Source of the DNA: an uncultured Veillonella sp.
GTDB taxonomy: Bacteria; Bacillota; Negativicutes; Veillonellales; Veillonellaceae
DNA length: 24,398 bases
Assembly: GCA_937930265.1 (NCBI GenBank)
Contig: CALGLI010000009.1
Span: 1 to 24,398, forward strand
Direction: 5' to 3'
The notes under the pieces are model-generated. The model searched no databases and was not told the DNA's origin. It saw only the letters and a list, made by a program, of their open reading frames with translations. How positions within the stretch are numbered: the stretch's first letter is position 1; the number at the start of each line of letters is the position of its first letter. The position numbers were made by a program, and so were the translations under genes. Below are positions 22,568 to 24,398 of the stretch, one piece after another.

Positions 22568-24112
22568 TTAAAATTTTGCATATTCATTTTCTGGTACAAT
22601 AGTTGCTATCTTATCCTCAGGTAAGTTAGAACTCTTAATACCTAACTTTTCATAGGACCATAGGTCAAAGAGCTCATTCTCATACGCTTGGTCTACTAAT
22701 ACATCGTAACCAAAGTTAGTGGAAATATGTCGCTCTTCATCTATCATATAGGAGAACACCGTCCACGGTTCAAGATGACAGGCAATAAATGCCTTTCGCA
22801 TGTAATTCGACCACAGCGCTAGTTGTTCCATCGTAGCATCATAAGTCGCCTTAGAAACCACCTTCCGATCTACCATCTCTTCAAAAGTAAGGTATTCACC
22901 GTCGACAATGATATACCCTAGTTGACGACATACGGTTCCATCATTCTCTACATATAGGTATAGTCGATGATATGTACCTGGCAGGATAGAAAACAAAATA
23001 TCGTAACTATTTTGAAGATATTGTGGAATCAAATCGTGGATATCTTCCCCTGTAAATTCTATAGCTGGATCTACATTAGCCATTTCCTCTACCTCCTCTT
23101 CAATAAACTGAGACATATCTATGTGCATAGTCCCTGTGATACATCCTTCATGTGGTGCTACTGCATGCGTATGTAGAGGTTCCCCTTCTGGTGAGAAATA
23201 TCTTTCTTCCCAAGCATTTACCAAAGCTAGCTCATCAGTAAAATTATCTTCTGTGACATTGTCATATACATAAGAGAGTTCACCGGTGGAAATGTTAAAT
23301 ATACAATCTAAGGATGTATATCTTTTTTCTAAAATTCTATGCATGTCATGAAACTCATCAAACCAGTCCCAATAAGCAGCTGGCACTCTAAAGTCTACAG
23401 TACCTGCATATTTTGATTGTATATTTCTTTCTTTAATCCATGTATTATCCTCATATTCAACATAGATATTCATTTTTTTCTTATTACAGATTGTATCTAA
23501 ATGAAAATACATTTTTTTACAGTCCTTAGAAATAAACTCTTTTAAATAGATTGCCTTTTTCTTGATTATATTATTCAAAATATCAACTAGGTTAAGTGAT
23601 TTAATCCTATTCTTGAGTACTTTTTCTGGAGTAATATTTTGTTTCTTCACTAAATTAGCTGCTTCATCCCCCCATAAAACACGACTTTTAACCCCTATTT
23701 TTTTATACTGCCAGATTAGTCTTGGTGTACTGTGATATGTATAATCTAGCGGAATTTCATGATAATTAATTTGACTATTTCTATTAAAATCCACTTCTAA
23801 CTCAACAATATCCAACGGACAATTCTCTCCATCCTTTGGACTAATATAAGCACTATTAGCTATTTGGGCTAAATTTGACCCTAAATCCAAAAAGCAATCC
23901 CTGATATAGCTAGAAATCATAAATAGATTATCATCAATTATAAATGTATCATCATCATATATAACTATAAAACGACCCGAATATGATCCTAAATATAGCT
24001 CAATATGGACTAGTATCTTTGACCAATTACCATGGATATACGTATTTCCTATTTCTCTAGCTGCCTGTATTAAATGTTCTTCCATTAATAATTTATTCTC
24101 TTCTATAAACAT
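22568..24112 (-). CDS. multi-domain YezG-like (DUF600) immunity protein, 514 aa
   Basis: Appears to be three DUF600/YezG-like modules in a row. Module 1 is about residues 10-155, ending TPRLIWQYKKIGVKSR. Module 2 is about 175-330 and more divergent, ending LVNAWEERYFSPEGEPL. Module 3 is about 355-500 and ends ENELFDLWSYEKLGIKSS. Each ends with the family's acidic stretch, W-(x)-Y/E and a KLGI-like turn. YezG-type proteins neutralise nuclease toxin domains of polymorphic toxins. The start ATG 24112 lies 2 bases after the stop of a nuclease-toxin remnant that supplies GGAGG. Cytoplasmic; no signal peptide. The family is usually about 150 aa as a single domain, so a triple form is unusual. Assignment is by pattern, moderately sure. 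Confidence 0.7.
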   Translation of the reverse strand: MFIEENKLLMEEHLIQAAREIGNTYIHGNWSKILVHIELYLGSYSGRFIVIYDDDTFIIDDNLFMISSYIRDCFLDLGSNLAQIANSAYISPKDGENCPLDIVELEVDFNRNSQINYHEIPLDYTYHSTPRLIWQYKKIGVKSRVLWGDEAANLVKKQNITPEKVLKNRIKSLNLVDILNNIIKKKAIYLKEFISKDCKKMYFHLDTICNKKKMNIYVEYEDNTWIKERNIQSKYAGTVDFRVPAAYWDWFDEFHDMHRILEKRYTSLDCIFNISTGELSYVYDNVTEDNFTDELALVNAWEERYFSPEGEPLHTHAVAPHEGCITGTMHIDMSQFIEEEVEEMANVDPAIEFTGEDIHDLIPQYLQNSYDILFSILPGTYHRLYLYVENDGTVCRQLGYIIVDGEYLTFEEMVDRKVVSKATYDATMEQLALWSNYMRKAFIACHLEPWTVFSYMIDEERHISTNFGYDVLVDQAYENELFDLWSYEKLGIKSSNLPEDKIATIVPENEYAKF

Positions 24113-24114
24113 TC

Positions 24115-24398
24115 TTAACCTCCATTAGAAATTGTTTTTCTATCCTTTTCTCCATCAATAATATAATTTATATTAAATTCTTTCGGTCTTTTATTTGCTC
24201 CATCATATACTATATCTATCATTACCTTTACCTCCTTACCCCTTTGTAACGCATTCTTCTATTGATTTTCCATTATTCTATAATCACTTCTGTTAACAAT
24301 TTTATCCATAACAACTAGATTATCTAATTCTCCTGATCCTCCAAAGGTTTTAGCTATCAGATGCCCCCTTCGTCATTTGGTAATCGGTCATCATCTGA
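24115..24398 (-). pseudogene. C-terminal nuclease domain of a polymorphic toxin, decayed (cut by window edge)
   Basis: Reading on the minus strand from the edge: SDDDRLPNDEGG, then in the next frame HLIAKTFGGSGELDNLV, VNRSDYRIMENQ, a TAG stop (24261-24259), and in the same frame KNALQRGKEVKVMIDIVYDG, KRPKEFNINYIIDGEKD and SNGG before TAA (24117-24115). D-E-G-G-H-L-I-A with FGGxG...NLV matches the catalytic His motif of the DNA/RNA non-specific endonuclease family seen in polymorphic toxin tips (Endonuclease_NS_2 type). Two lesions are visible: one base missing in the G run at 24364-24368, and a TGG-to-TAG change where the family has MExxW. The adjacent YezG-like immunity gene supports the identification. 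Confidence 0.75.

Noticed and set aside
1..24398. CRISPR arrays, insertion sequences, rRNA, complete tRNA genes
   Set aside because: Looked for on both strands; no regularly spaced direct repeats, transposase motifs or structural RNA genes were found apart from those listed.

Overview
The window is about 24.4 kb of AT-rich bacterial chromosome. The gene set suggests a Negativicutes anaerobe, most likely Veillonella: DapL and meso-DAP dehydrogenase side by side, a SelD/YedF selenium operon, rubrerythrin, a B12 riboswitch, a DUF951 protein, Firmicutes-type Shine-Dalgarno sites and TTGACA/TATAAT promoters. The genus is an inference from gene content; there is no rRNA here to confirm it.

Layout. 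(1) 1-840, minus strand: the left edge holds a probable RiPP locus. It has a 36-aa Cys-containing precursor-like peptide, a hairpin-plus-T-tract attenuator, and the start of a radical SAM maturase (PqqD-like N-terminus and CxxxCxxC) cut by the window edge. Its likely promoter carries a run of nine G between the -35 and -10 boxes, so it may be phase variable. (2) 840-2100: an unrecognised 217-aa gene between two near-identical bidirectional terminators, then a type I toxin-antitoxin-like locus with a 32-aa holin-like toxin. (3) 2254-6120, minus: a thrC - DMT transporter - gnd operon; gnd carries a frameshift near its 3' end. (4) 6272-6733, plus: a cobalamin riboswitch with promoter and terminator but no recognisable gene behind it. 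(5) 6843-9297: divergent ADP-ribosylglycohydrolase and MATE transporter. (6) 9422-12125: dapL and ddh, two alternative routes to meso-DAP. (7) 12147-12449: a second copy of the toxin-antitoxin locus, on the other strand. (8) 12512-13618: ychF. (9) 13864-16419, minus: DUF951 - selD - yedF - DUF3343. (10) 16749-17674: rubrerythrin, whose predicted transcript is decorated 5' and 3' with small hairpins of differing stems that nearly all carry the same AAGT loop. (11) 17977-22264: a secreted protein, a cystine-type symporter divergent from a LysR regulator, and a class I glutamine amidotransferase hydrolase. (12) 22386-24398, minus: a decayed nuclease-toxin C-terminus followed by an intact three-domain YezG-like immunity gene and a 38-aa exported peptide.

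The least explained parts are the G-tract-controlled RiPP locus, the AAGT-loop hairpin array around rubrerythrin, the two toxin loci whose opposing RNAs share a 5' sequence able to mask the toxin ribosome-binding site, and the geneless B12 riboswitch.
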